Positions 38,634 to 47,164 of a DNA stretch of 64,000 bases are shown here, in pieces. Below the pieces are notes generated by a model. The model was not told where the DNA came from. It did no database searches and saw only the letters and a program-made list of their open reading frames with translations. Both the position numbers and the translations under genes were made by a program. Origin of the DNA: an uncultured Flavobacteriaceae bacterium (lineage in GTDB: Bacteria > Bacteroidota > Bacteroidia > Flavobacteriales > Flavobacteriaceae); NCBI GenBank assembly GCA_947486785.1, contig CANKUU010000003.1:62001-126000 (forward strand), in the 5' to 3' direction. Each line of letters begins with the position of its first letter. The first letter of the stretch is position 1.

Positions 38634-39545
38634 ATGTTAAATTTAAATGTAAAAAACGAGGTTTCGATGTTAAAAGCAGTTGTTTTGGGTACCGCTGAAA
38701 GCTGTGGTGCTGAACCCAAACCAGAAGAAGCTTATGATCCAAAATCTCTAGAACATATTCTTGCAGGAACCTATCCTAAAGAGCATGACATGATCAAAGA
38801 AATGGATGCTTTTGCTACCGTATTAGAGAAGTATAAGGTTAAAGTATTTCGTCCAGAAGTAATACAAGATTGTAATCAAATTTTTTCGAGAGATATTGCT
38901 TTTGTAATTGAAAACAAATTAATTTTAGCGAATATCCTACCAGATAGAGAGAAAGAAATTGATGCAATTTTACATGTTTTAGATAAAATTTCTGAGGAGC
39001 ATATTATTCGTCCCCCCGCAGAAGTACATGTTGAAGGTGGAGATGTAATGCCATGGAATGATTATATCTTTGTCGGAACCTACACGGCTGCTGATTATCC
39101 CGATTGGATTACAGCAAGAACCAATAAAGCTGCAGTTGATTTTCTTACAGCGCAATTCCCAGATAAAATAGTTAAATCTTTTGAGTTACGAAAATCAAAA
39201 AATGCAAGAGAAAACGCACTTCATTTGGACTGTTGTTTTCAGCCTTTAGGTAAGGGCAAAGCAATTTTGCATAAAAACGGATTTTTAGTTGAGGCAGAGT
39301 ATCAATGGCTCGTAAACTATTTTGGTAGCGAAAATATATTTGAAATTACTTCAGACGAGATGTATCAAATGTTTAGTAATGTATTTTCAATTTCGCCAGA
39401 GGTGGTAGTTTCCGAAAAAAACTTTACTAGGTTAAATTATTGGCTTCGTGCTCAAGGTTTTGTTGTAGAAGAAATTCCTTACTCAGAAATTTCAAAACAA
39501 GAGGGTTTATTACGTTGTAGCACAATGCCATTATTAAGGGAATAA
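38634..39545 (+). CDS. dimethylarginine dimethylaminohydrolase (DDAH) family protein
   Basis: This 303-residue member of the guanidino-group-modifying superfamily has the Asp of FSRDIAFV (about residue 84), EGGDVMPW (about 135-142), the His in ALHLDCCFQPL (about 197) and the nucleophile Cys near the C-terminus (RCSTMPLLRE, Cys295). These enzymes act on arginine-type guanidines: DDAH hydrolyses dimethylarginine, and relatives are arginine deiminases or amidinotransferases. The true substrate here is open. The next gene, 10 bp downstream, is a second member of the superfamily (CtlX), so they are likely co-transcribed. Confidence 0.8.
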   Translation: MLNLNVKNEVSMLKAVVLGTAESCGAEPKPEEAYDPKSLEHILAGTYPKEHDMIKEMDAFATVLEKYKVKVFRPEVIQDCNQIFSRDIAFVIENKLILANILPDREKEIDAILHVLDKISEEHIIRPPAEVHVEGGDVMPWNDYIFVGTYTAADYPDWITARTNKAAVDFLTAQFPDKIVKSFELRKSKNARENALHLDCCFQPLGKGKAILHKNGFLVEAEYQWLVNYFGSENIFEITSDEMYQMFSNVFSISPEVVVSEKNFTRLNYWLRAQGFVVEEIPYSEISKQEGLLRCSTMPLLRE

Positions 39546-39555
39546 AAAAAATATT

Positions 39556-40485
39556 ATGCAAGTCACTAACACTATTTTAATGATTCGCCCAGTAGCTTTT
39601 CGTATGAATGAAGAGACCGCGGTTAACAATTACTTTCAAGAAATAATTGATGGCTCTAGTAAATCAATTAACGCTAAAGCTCAAGAAGAATTTGATGCTT
39701 TTATAGTAGCCCTAAGAGCAAAAGGTGTAAACGTGATAGTGGTAGACGACACGGAAGAGCCTAGTACTCCTGACTCCATTTTTCCTAACAATTGGGTTTC
39801 ATTTCATAAAAATGGAACAGTCTGTTTGTATCCGATGTTTGCAGAAAATAGAAGAAACGAACGAAGAGAAGATATCCTTGATCGATTAGAAAATGAAGGT
39901 TTCTTAATTAAGAATGTGATGGATTATACTTCTGCTGAGAAAGAACAGGTTTATTTGGAAGGAACGGGTAGTCTTTTAATTGATCGTGTCAACGGAAAGG
40001 TGTATTGTGCATTATCAGCGAGAGCATCAGAAGAATTGATCATAGAATTTTGCGAAGATTTTGATTGTTTGCCTATTATTTTTACTGCAAATCAAACCGT
40101 AAATGGTGAACGCTTGCCAATTTACCATACTAATGTAATGATGTGTTTGGCAGAACATTTTGCCGTAATCTGTTTAGAAACTATTGATGATAAAAAGGAA
40201 CGAAAGAATGTGGTGCACCATTTAAGAGAAAGTGGGAAAGAAATAATTGCCATTTCAGAGGCGCAAATGCATCACTTTGCAGGTAATATGCTTCAGGTTT
40301 TAGGCGATAAAGATAAACGGTATTTAGTGATGAGTTCGCAAGCTTACGAAAGTCTAAATTCTGATCAGGTAAGCGCAATCAAACAGCATTGCGAGATTTT
40401 ACATAGCCCATTAGAAACTATTGAAACATGTGGTGGTGGTAGTGCGCGGTGTATGATGGCAGAGGTGTTTTTGCCAAAAGCGTAA
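39556..40485 (+). CDS. ctlX: citrulline utilization hydrolase CtlX-like, arginine-deiminase-related
   Basis: The protein has 309 residues. The start NTILMIRPVAFRMNEETAVNN is characteristic of the CtlX family. Catalytic candidates are the His of PIYHTNVMMCL (about 190) and the Cys of SARCMMAEVFLP (Cys299). Also conserved are SIFPNNWVSFH (about 75-85) and LEGTGSLLIDR. CtlX proteins are linked to citrulline use; the exact reaction in Flavobacteriaceae is not established to my knowledge. It follows the DDAH-type gene by 10 bp. Confidence 0.82.
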   Translation: MQVTNTILMIRPVAFRMNEETAVNNYFQEIIDGSSKSINAKAQEEFDAFIVALRAKGVNVIVVDDTEEPSTPDSIFPNNWVSFHKNGTVCLYPMFAENRRNERREDILDRLENEGFLIKNVMDYTSAEKEQVYLEGTGSLLIDRVNGKVYCALSARASEELIIEFCEDFDCLPIIFTANQTVNGERLPIYHTNVMMCLAEHFAVICLETIDDKKERKNVVHHLRESGKEIIAISEAQMHHFAGNMLQVLGDKDKRYLVMSSQAYESLNSDQVSAIKQHCEILHSPLETIETCGGGSARCMMAEVFLPKA

Positions 40486-40501
40486 GCTTAGGTAAATAAG
40501 C

Positions 40502-40927
40502 TCATAAATCTTCAATACTAGTTGGTGAATTATCTGCTTTGTAAGCAAGTATTTTACGAAAATATTTTTGAACACTATTCGTATCTGCCTGTACCCTAAT
40601 GCAATGGTGATCTTTAAAAATAGTATATACACCTAAATCACCCTTGTAAATTGTTAACTTATAATATGGTATTATCAATGCAAAAGTTTCAAGTAACGAT
40701 CTAAAACGTACAATTATTCCTTTAGGTCGCATTTCTATATTACAACAATCGGTATTGTTGTCTAGAATAAGAAGGTTGTTAATTTCAATGCTAGCATGTG
40801 TTATAAAAAGTTTAGGCGATCCAATACCCTTCATTTTCCATCGATCTTTTAAAACAAAGGGTTTTCCAACTGCTTCGTCTATTTTTCGAGTAAGTGTTTT
40901 ATTATTGTAAGAAACGTTTACTAACAT
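40502..40927 (-). CDS. conserved hypothetical protein
   Basis: The protein has 141 residues, without signal peptide or transmembrane segments. It looks alpha/beta with repeated strands (PKLFITHASIEI, GIIVRFRSLLE, LTIYKGDLGVYTIFKDHHCI) and a helical C-terminus that ends in a Ser/Thr-rich stretch. I do not recognise a family. It lies convergently to ctlX, 16 bp away, and is a single gene followed upstream by a 460-bp non-coding stretch. Confidence 0.55.
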   Translation of the reverse strand: MLVNVSYNNKTLTRKIDEAVGKPFVLKDRWKMKGIGSPKLFITHASIEINNLLILDNNTDCCNIEMRPKGIIVRFRSLLETFALIIPYYKLTIYKGDLGVYTIFKDHHCIRVQADTNSVQKYFRKILAYKADNSPTSIEDL

Positions 40928-41388
40928 AGTTGCATAAGATTTTTAAATTTTAGTAATTACTTGACCTTGCATATGATTTTAAGGTTGAATGTATCTTATT
41001 TTGATACGCTAATCTTCTTATTTAAAGTACCATGATGACGTTCTGCGATACATTAAAAAAGTATTAAATAGAAGTAACTTTTAAAGCAGCTTGCATTTCA
41101 GATCGATATGTTTTTGTTACAATTTTAAAAATCAAATCTAATTTTATTTTTAACTTTTAATTCATAACTGAAGTTTTGTTGTAAGAACCTTTTAAACTTT
41201 AACATACAATGCTAAAATATATGATTTGGTTACAATAAAGAGTAGGTAAAACTTGAATTGCTTTTTTAGAATGTTTCATAATAGAAAAGTTTTAGCTAAA
41301 GTTAATTAAAACCTAGCGCATTACTATTCTAAGCTGCTGTAAAAGATTAAAAAATGATTAGTTTTGCGGTCAGATAAATTTATAGTTA
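40928..41388. other. non-coding region before argS
   Basis: No open frame of interest on either strand. The right end contains the argS promoter candidate. The upstream region of the minus-strand gene at 40502-40927 also lies here. Otherwise nothing recognisable. Confidence 0.6.
41359..41366 (+). promoter_or_regulatory. -7 element of the argS promoter
   Basis: TAGTTTTG fits TAnnTTTG. A CTG at 41337-41339 lies 19 bp upstream at the -33 place (consensus TTG). The start codon is 22 bp downstream. Confidence 0.5.
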
Positions 41389-43176
41389 ATGCATATTCAA
41401 ACTATTTTAGAAGCTAAAGTAAAAGAAGCTGTTCTTTCGATTTTTAATAAAAATTTACCCGTTGTAGAATTTCAACCTACTCGTAAAGATTTTGAGGGTG
41501 ATATAACCATCGTTGTTTTTCCTATGCTGCGAACACTAAAAGGAAACCCTGCGCAAATAGGAGCGCAAATAGGTGCGTTTTTAGAAGAACAGGTAGATGA
41601 AGTGCGTAGCTTTAATGTGGTGAAAGGTTTCTTGAATCTTGTGCTTAAAGATGCTTTTTATGTAGACTTTTTTAACGCCATAAAAAATACGTCTAATTTT
41701 GGATTTGTATCTACAGTAGCCTCAGATGCTATAATGGTAGAGTATTCATCACCGAATACAAATAAGCCACTTCATTTGGGGCATATACGCAATAACCTTT
41801 TAGGTTATTCGGTAGCTGAAATTTTAAAAGCTTCAGGTAAAAAAGTCTATAAAACTCAAATCATCAACGACCGAGGTATTCATATTTGTAAAAGTATGTT
41901 GGCTTGGCAAAAAATGGGCAACGGAGAAACACCGGAAAGTACAGGCTTAAAAGGTGATAAATTAGTAGGTAATTATTATGTTGCTTTTGATAAAGCCTAC
42001 AAAGCTGAAGTTGCCGAAATGGTAGCCAACGGTATCGATGAAAAGACCGCAGCAAAAGAAGCCTCTTTATTGTTGGCTGCTCAAGAAATGTTGCTTAAAT
42101 GGGAAGCTGGTGATGAGGAAGTAGTATCACTTTGGAAGAAGATGAATGGTTGGGTCTACAATGGTTTTGAAATTACATATCAAAATTTAGGAGTAAATTT
42201 TGATAAACTCTATTATGAAAGTGACACCTATTTGTTAGGAAAAGATGTAGTTGCTGATGGACTTGAAAAAGGGGTGTTCTTTAAAAAAGAAGATGGTAGC
42301 GTATGGATAGATTTAACCGAAGAAGGCTTAGATGAAAAAATTGTTTTGCGCTCAGACGGTACTTCGGTTTATATGACTCAAGATATAGGTACTGCAATTC
42401 AGCGCGTAAAAGATTACGCTGATATTAATGGTATGGTTTATACCGTTGGTAACGAACAAGATTATCATTTTAAAGTACTTTTCTTAATTCTTAAAAAACT
42501 TGGTTTTTCTTGGGCAGAGCATTTACATCATTTAAGCTATGGTATGGTAGATTTACCTAGCGGAAAAATGAAAAGTAGAGAGGGTACGGTTGTAGATGCT
42601 GATGACCTTATGATTGAAATGACCAATACGGCTGCCAAAATATCCGAAGAATTAGGCAAGCTAGAGGCATATTCAGCTGAAGATAAAAAAGAGCTATATC
42701 AAATGGTTGGTCTTGGTGCTTTAAAGTATTATATCTTAAAGGTAGATCCTAAAAAACGAATTTTGTTTGACCCCGAAGAATCGGTAGATTTTCAAGGAAA
42801 TACCGGTCCATTTATTCAATATACACATGCGCGTATTCAGTCTATTTTAAGAAAGGTAAAAGATACTGATGTTGAGCTAAACACAACCATTAAAACGCTT
42901 GAGGTTTTACATCCGAAGGAAAAAGAACTAATTAAACAATTGCAACTTTTTCCTGATATCATTCAATTAGCAGCTAAAAACTATAGTCCTGCAGTTATTG
43001 CAAATTATGTATATGATTTAGTTAAAGAGTTTAATTCCTTTTATCAGCAAGTATCTATTTTGGGTGAAAATAATCTAGACAAAAAAACATTTAGGGTGCA
43101 GCTTTCGCAAAAAGTTGGCGAGGTTGTAGCATCAGGTTTTAAACTCTTAGGTATTGAGGTTCCTGATAGAATGTAA
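41389..43176 (+). CDS. argS: arginyl-tRNA synthetase
   Basis: This 595-residue class I synthetase attaches arginine to tRNA-Arg. It contains an N-terminal Arg-S add-on domain (residues 1-110), the HIGH motif as HLGH in SSPNTNKPLHLGHIRNN (His129-His132), a KMSKS-equivalent GKMKSREGT (about 391-399) and a C-terminal anticodon-binding (DALR) domain ending LLGIEVPDRM. The length is normal. It stands alone between two non-coding stretches. Confidence 0.97.
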   Translation: MHIQTILEAKVKEAVLSIFNKNLPVVEFQPTRKDFEGDITIVVFPMLRTLKGNPAQIGAQIGAFLEEQVDEVRSFNVVKGFLNLVLKDAFYVDFFNAIKNTSNFGFVSTVASDAIMVEYSSPNTNKPLHLGHIRNNLLGYSVAEILKASGKKVYKTQIINDRGIHICKSMLAWQKMGNGETPESTGLKGDKLVGNYYVAFDKAYKAEVAEMVANGIDEKTAAKEASLLLAAQEMLLKWEAGDEEVVSLWKKMNGWVYNGFEITYQNLGVNFDKLYYESDTYLLGKDVVADGLEKGVFFKKEDGSVWIDLTEEGLDEKIVLRSDGTSVYMTQDIGTAIQRVKDYADINGMVYTVGNEQDYHFKVLFLILKKLGFSWAEHLHHLSYGMVDLPSGKMKSREGTVVDADDLMIEMTNTAAKISEELGKLEAYSAEDKKELYQMVGLGALKYYILKVDPKKRILFDPEESVDFQGNTGPFIQYTHARIQSILRKVKDTDVELNTTIKTLEVLHPKEKELIKQLQLFPDIIQLAAKNYSPAVIANYVYDLVKEFNSFYQQVSILGENNLDKKTFRVQLSQKVGEVVASGFKLLGIEVPDRM

Positions 43177-44366
43177 AAGTGCTCTAAAACTATGTTCTTT
43201 ATATTTTTGCAAGAAGTATAGAAAAATATCAGAAAGAGCCATTTTAATAAAATACTACCTTTTCTTCAGAACTAATTGTTGTTATGCTTTTTGTTCTTTA
43301 CGTTTTTGTAATAATTGGCAGGAGTTATTTGCGAATAGTTATTCGACTAGAGAATATAGCTGGTAAAATTTAATGAGGTGTTTTTTAGTTCAAGTTAGTA
43401 CTTTTACTGAGTAAAGTTCTTCAATAAAAGCAATTATAAATTAGCTCTAAAGATGATACGTGTATCATTTTGTGGTGTGTTTAAGACCTAACTGAAAAGA
43501 ATAAACGTGTATCTAATAACTGTTCTGATATTAATTTTGACAAAATCAGCACCCTTTTTTTAAAGATAAGGTCTTAAATTAATTGTAAAATATCTTCCTT
43601 TTGATGCACGATTTGAATGTGTAAATACAGACGCTTCTTTTTTTGATTTATAAAACCGAGAAATTACGGTATTAAGATGCAATTTGTGTCTGTTTCGAGT
43701 GTAAAAATCTGAATGAAAAAGTTGAACTATTAAAACAGAATGGAATTCAATTAGACCCAGAGTCGGCTAACCAAAGTTGGCTCTGAAGAGCGGCAAGATT
43801 ATAAGTTGCTGACGAAAATCATCTGATATTATTTTGAGGAGGAGAAAATTGGCTGAATCTACCTTGGTGAATAGCAAAACCTACAAAAAGGTATATGAAA
43901 TATTGATAGTAGGTGATTAACTGAAATACTCATGTGTTTTTATAAAGTTCACCAAATTTTTAGTTTAGCTTTTTTTAATAGAAAAATTAAGAGCAGAATG
44001 TAAAAATTTGGTTCAGTAGTTATTCGAAGATTTTGTGTTATTTTATATGTTATTTTTCATACAATATTTCGTTAGTAAGACAACTAAAGATAATACGGTT
44101 AAGCTGTCGAATGTAAAAATAGCAAATGCCTAAAAGTTGGCTATAGTTGTCTCGACTTTTGTATTTATAGGTTTCTTTAAAGTGTAAAAGCTTAAACATT
44201 TAATTTCGGTTTAAATAAGGACTATAATGCTCTAAAGGCAACAATTCATTTGCTACACAAAGTCAGTCTAAACTTAAGCCCTATTAGTTCTTAATATTTT
44301 TAGGTGCTAAGGGCTCTCTTTAGCATTGTTATTATTAAATTTGTTTTCTTCAAAGAATCAGAAACA
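43177..44366. other. 1.2-kb non-coding, probably decayed region between argS and ffh
   Basis: No complete gene is present. A stretch at 43709-43786 reads NEKVELLKQNGIQ and so on in one frame without a start codon, then hits TGA. In a shifted frame RQDYKLLTKII and YYFEEEKIG continue it. This could be the fossil of a small protein gene; I cannot name it. The rest is AT-rich with many stops in all frames. No tRNA or other RNA gene was seen. Confidence 0.45.
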
Positions 44367-45704
44367 ATGTTTGATAATTTAAGTGAAAAGTTAGATAAGG
44401 CCTTACATGTACTTAAAGGACATGGGCAGATAACCGAAATTAATGTTGCAGAAACAACAAAAGAAGTTCGAAGAGCTTTACTCGATGCCGATGTAAACTT
44501 TAAGATAGCTAAAGAATTTACCAACCGTGTAAAAGAAAAGGCTTTAGGAGCAAATGTTTTAACTACACTACAGCCAGGTCAGTTGATGGTTAAAATCGTT
44601 AAAGACGAGTTAACCGCTTTAATGGGTGGTGAAACCGAGGGCATAAATTTATCTGGCGCCCCAACCGTCATTTTAATGTCGGGTTTACAAGGTTCTGGTA
44701 AAACCACTTTCTCAGGTAAACTTGCCAATTATCTAAAAAATAAAAAGACGAAAAAACCTTTGTTAGTGGCGTGTGATGTGTATCGTCCTGCGGCAATTGA
44801 TCAATTGCATGTAGTAGGTGAACAGATTTCGGTTGATGTGTATTCGGATAGAGAAAATACAGATCCGGTTGCCATTTCAAAGGCAGGTATTTCCTATGCA
44901 AAAGCAAATGGTCATAATGTAGTAATAATTGATACAGCCGGTCGTTTGGCAGTTGATCAAAAGATGATGGATGAAATTTCAGACATTCATAAAGCGATTC
45001 AACCACAAGAAACGCTCTTTGTAGTAGATTCGATGACGGGTCAAGATGCGGTAAATACAGCTAAGGCGTTTAATGATATTTTAAATTTTGATGGTGTAAT
45101 TTTAACCAAGCTAGATGGTGATACCCGTGGGGGGGCAGCAATTTCAATTAAATCTGTAGTTAATAAACCAATAAAGTTTATAGGTACAGGAGAAAAGATG
45201 GAGGCGATTGATGTTTTTCATCCTTCTCGAATGGCAGATCGTATTTTGGGTATGGGTGATGTAATATCACTTGTGGAAAGAGCTCAAGACCAATTTGATG
45301 AAGAAGAAGCTCGAAAAATTCAAAAGAAGATTGCCAAAAATAAGTTTGGTTTTGATGATTTTCTTTCTCAAATACAGCAAATCAAAAAGATGGGTAACAT
45401 TAAAGATTTGATGGGTATGATACCTGGTGCGGGTAAGGCTTTAAAAGGTTTAGATATTGATGATGATGCGTTTAAGCATATTGAAGCAATTATACATTCT
45501 ATGACGCCAGACGAACGGTCAACCCCGGCGAAACTAAATGCTAGTCGTAAAAAACGTATTGCTAAAGGTTCAGGGCGTGATGTTCAAGAAGTAAATCAGT
45601 TGCTAAAGCAATTTAACCAAATGAGTAAAATGATGAAGATGATGCAAGGTGGAGGCGGAAAACGTATGATGCAAATGATGGGTGGAGCAAAAGGTTTAAA
45701 ATAG
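44367..45704 (+). CDS. ffh: signal recognition particle protein Ffh
   Basis: The protein has 445 residues. I choose the ATG at 44367 (MFDNLSEKLDKALHVLKGHG); an upstream TTG would add 21 untypical residues. It shows the N-domain, the GTPase G-domain with GLQGSGKTT (about residues 106-114), DTAGR and TKLDGD, and the Met-rich M-domain at the C-terminus (MSKMMKMMQGGGGKRMMQMM), which binds the SRP RNA and signal sequences. Ffh delivers nascent membrane proteins to FtsY and SecYEG. Confidence 0.97.
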   Translation: MFDNLSEKLDKALHVLKGHGQITEINVAETTKEVRRALLDADVNFKIAKEFTNRVKEKALGANVLTTLQPGQLMVKIVKDELTALMGGETEGINLSGAPTVILMSGLQGSGKTTFSGKLANYLKNKKTKKPLLVACDVYRPAAIDQLHVVGEQISVDVYSDRENTDPVAISKAGISYAKANGHNVVIIDTAGRLAVDQKMMDEISDIHKAIQPQETLFVVDSMTGQDAVNTAKAFNDILNFDGVILTKLDGDTRGGAAISIKSVVNKPIKFIGTGEKMEAIDVFHPSRMADRILGMGDVISLVERAQDQFDEEEARKIQKKIAKNKFGFDDFLSQIQQIKKMGNIKDLMGMIPGAGKALKGLDIDDDAFKHIEAIIHSMTPDERSTPAKLNASRKKRIAKGSGRDVQEVNQLLKQFNQMSKMMKMMQGGGGKRMMQMMGGAKGLK

Positions 45705-45879
45705 CACCCTACGAGGTATTTATGTTGTTATAAAAAGGGTGTAAAATTAGACGTTAAAAGACTAAAGTAAGCAGTAGTGTCTCAGGTTATCTTTATTTTA
45801 GATCTGGGCAACACTTAAATACAATTAATAACTTTTGCAGAATTGGTACGAAAATATCAGCTGCTGAATACAAGAATAG

Positions 45880-46764
45880 ATGGAGATCCTTGACGGAAAA
45901 AAAATATCTAACCAAATTAAAGATGAAATTTCAGCCGAAGTGTCTGAGATGAAAGCTAAAGGCGAAAAAGTGCCGCATTTAGCGGCAGTTTTAGTGGGTA
46001 ATGATGGCGCTAGTCTTACTTATGTAGGCAGTAAGGTGCGGTCTTGCGAACGTATTGGTTTTGAATCTACTCTAATACAAATGCCTAGTACAACTAGCGA
46101 GATTGAGTTATTAAATAAAATTTATGATTTAAATAATGATAGCGATATCGATGGTTTTATAGTGCAATTACCATTGCCACCCCAGATTGACACCCAAAAA
46201 GTGCTAATGGCCATTGATCCGGATAAAGACGTTGATGGTTTTCACCCAATGAATTTTGGAAAAATGGCTTTAGATATGAGCACATTTATACCAGCGACAC
46301 CATTCGGAATTTTAGAGCTCTTAGAGCGTTATAAGGTAGATACAAAGGGTAAGCATACCGTGGTAATTGGTAGAAGTCATATTGTGGGTAGGCCTATGAG
46401 CATTTTAATGGGAAGAAAAGGTTGGCCTGGTAACTCTACGGTAACTTTAACCCATAGTCATACTAAAAATATAACACAGATAATCTCACAGGCAGATATT
46501 GTCATTTCTGCTTTAGGAGTGCCTAATTTTCTTAAGGCAGAAATGATTAAAGATGACGCAGTAGTAATAGATGTCGGCATTACGAGAGTACCAGACGAAA
46601 CTAAAGAAAAAGGCTATTACATTACGGGCGATGTAGATTTTAAAAATGTTAGTAAAAAGGCATCTTTTATAACTCCAGTTCCGGGTGGTGTGGGTCCTAT
46701 GACAATTGCTATGCTCTTGAAAAATACCTTATTGGCCCGAGAAAGGCACAGAAATAGAGCCTAA
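45880..46764 (+). CDS. folD: bifunctional methylenetetrahydrofolate dehydrogenase/cyclohydrolase
   Basis: The protein has 294 residues. It interconverts 5,10-methylene-THF, methenyl-THF and 10-formyl-THF, using NADP. Motifs: LTYVGSKVRSCERIGF with the catalytic Lys (about residue 54), IDGFIVQLPLPPQID (about 91-105), VVIGRSHIVGRPMSILM (NADP-binding, about 162-178) and the C-terminal TPVPGGVGPMTIAMLL. The length is normal. A strong terminator follows 16 bp after the stop. Confidence 0.97.
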   Translation: MEILDGKKISNQIKDEISAEVSEMKAKGEKVPHLAAVLVGNDGASLTYVGSKVRSCERIGFESTLIQMPSTTSEIELLNKIYDLNNDSDIDGFIVQLPLPPQIDTQKVLMAIDPDKDVDGFHPMNFGKMALDMSTFIPATPFGILELLERYKVDTKGKHTVVIGRSHIVGRPMSILMGRKGWPGNSTVTLTHSHTKNITQIISQADIVISALGVPNFLKAEMIKDDAVVIDVGITRVPDETKEKGYYITGDVDFKNVSKKASFITPVPGGVGPMTIAMLLKNTLLARERHRNRA

Positions 46765-46779
46765 AAAACATTTAAAAAT

Positions 46780-46812
46780 AAAAAAGCCTGCCTATAAAGC
46801 AGGCTTTTTTAT
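46780..46812. terminator. bidirectional terminator between folD and the small minus-strand lipoprotein gene
   Basis: The stem AAAAAGCCTGC / GCAGGCTTTTT, perfect over 11 bp with a CTATAAA loop, has A and T runs on both sides. It can serve folD (plus) and the lipoprotein gene at 46842-46979 (minus). Confidence 0.88.
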
Positions 46813-46841
46813 TTTTTAAATTATTCAAGTGTAAACGAGGT

Positions 46842-46979
46842 CTAGTTAATTTTGTGTATCGCTGTAGTTGTACTATCATTTGGGGTAATCACATCAATAT
46901 CATTACTGTCATCATAGCTGCAACTACTTATCGCTACAATTAAAACCACTAAAAATGTAAAAAGGAATAATTTTTTCAT
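46842..46979 (-). CDS. very small lipoprotein (45 residues)
   Basis: The reverse strand encodes MKKLFLFTFLVVLIVAISSC, a lipoprotein signal with a clear lipobox (ISSC, Cys20), followed by only 25 residues that are rich in Asp, Ser and Thr and end HKIN. The frame is too short for automatic ORF calling but has a proper ATG and stop, and the strong terminator lies just downstream. Flavobacteriaceae often have such short surface or periplasmic lipoproteins; a function is not known. A decayed remnant of a longer lipoprotein is also possible. Confidence 0.55.
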   Translation of the reverse strand: MKKLFLFTFLVVLIVAISSCSYDDSNDIDVITPNDSTTTAIHKIN

Positions 46980-47164
46980 GACAAGATGTATTAGTAAGAT
47001 TAAAAGTCTTTCGACAGTTAAATTAAAACGAAACTACTAGTCAGATTATTGTATTTAAACAATTGATATGTAATTGGTTGTATGGAAGAGTTGCATAGTT
47101 TTATACGCTTATATGGTTTGATTGCGTCCTGAAAATTATTACCTTTTAGCTAAATATTTCGATT

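Noticed and set aside
43154-43366. 70-residue open frame overlapping the argS end
   Set aside because: Cys/Tyr/Phe-rich composition without any domain; it overlaps the argS coding end and looks random.
43755-43790. Possible RNA gene (GC-richer stretch with inverted repeat)
   Set aside because: The pairing is irregular and no tRNA or SRP RNA features are present; a decayed coding piece explains it better.
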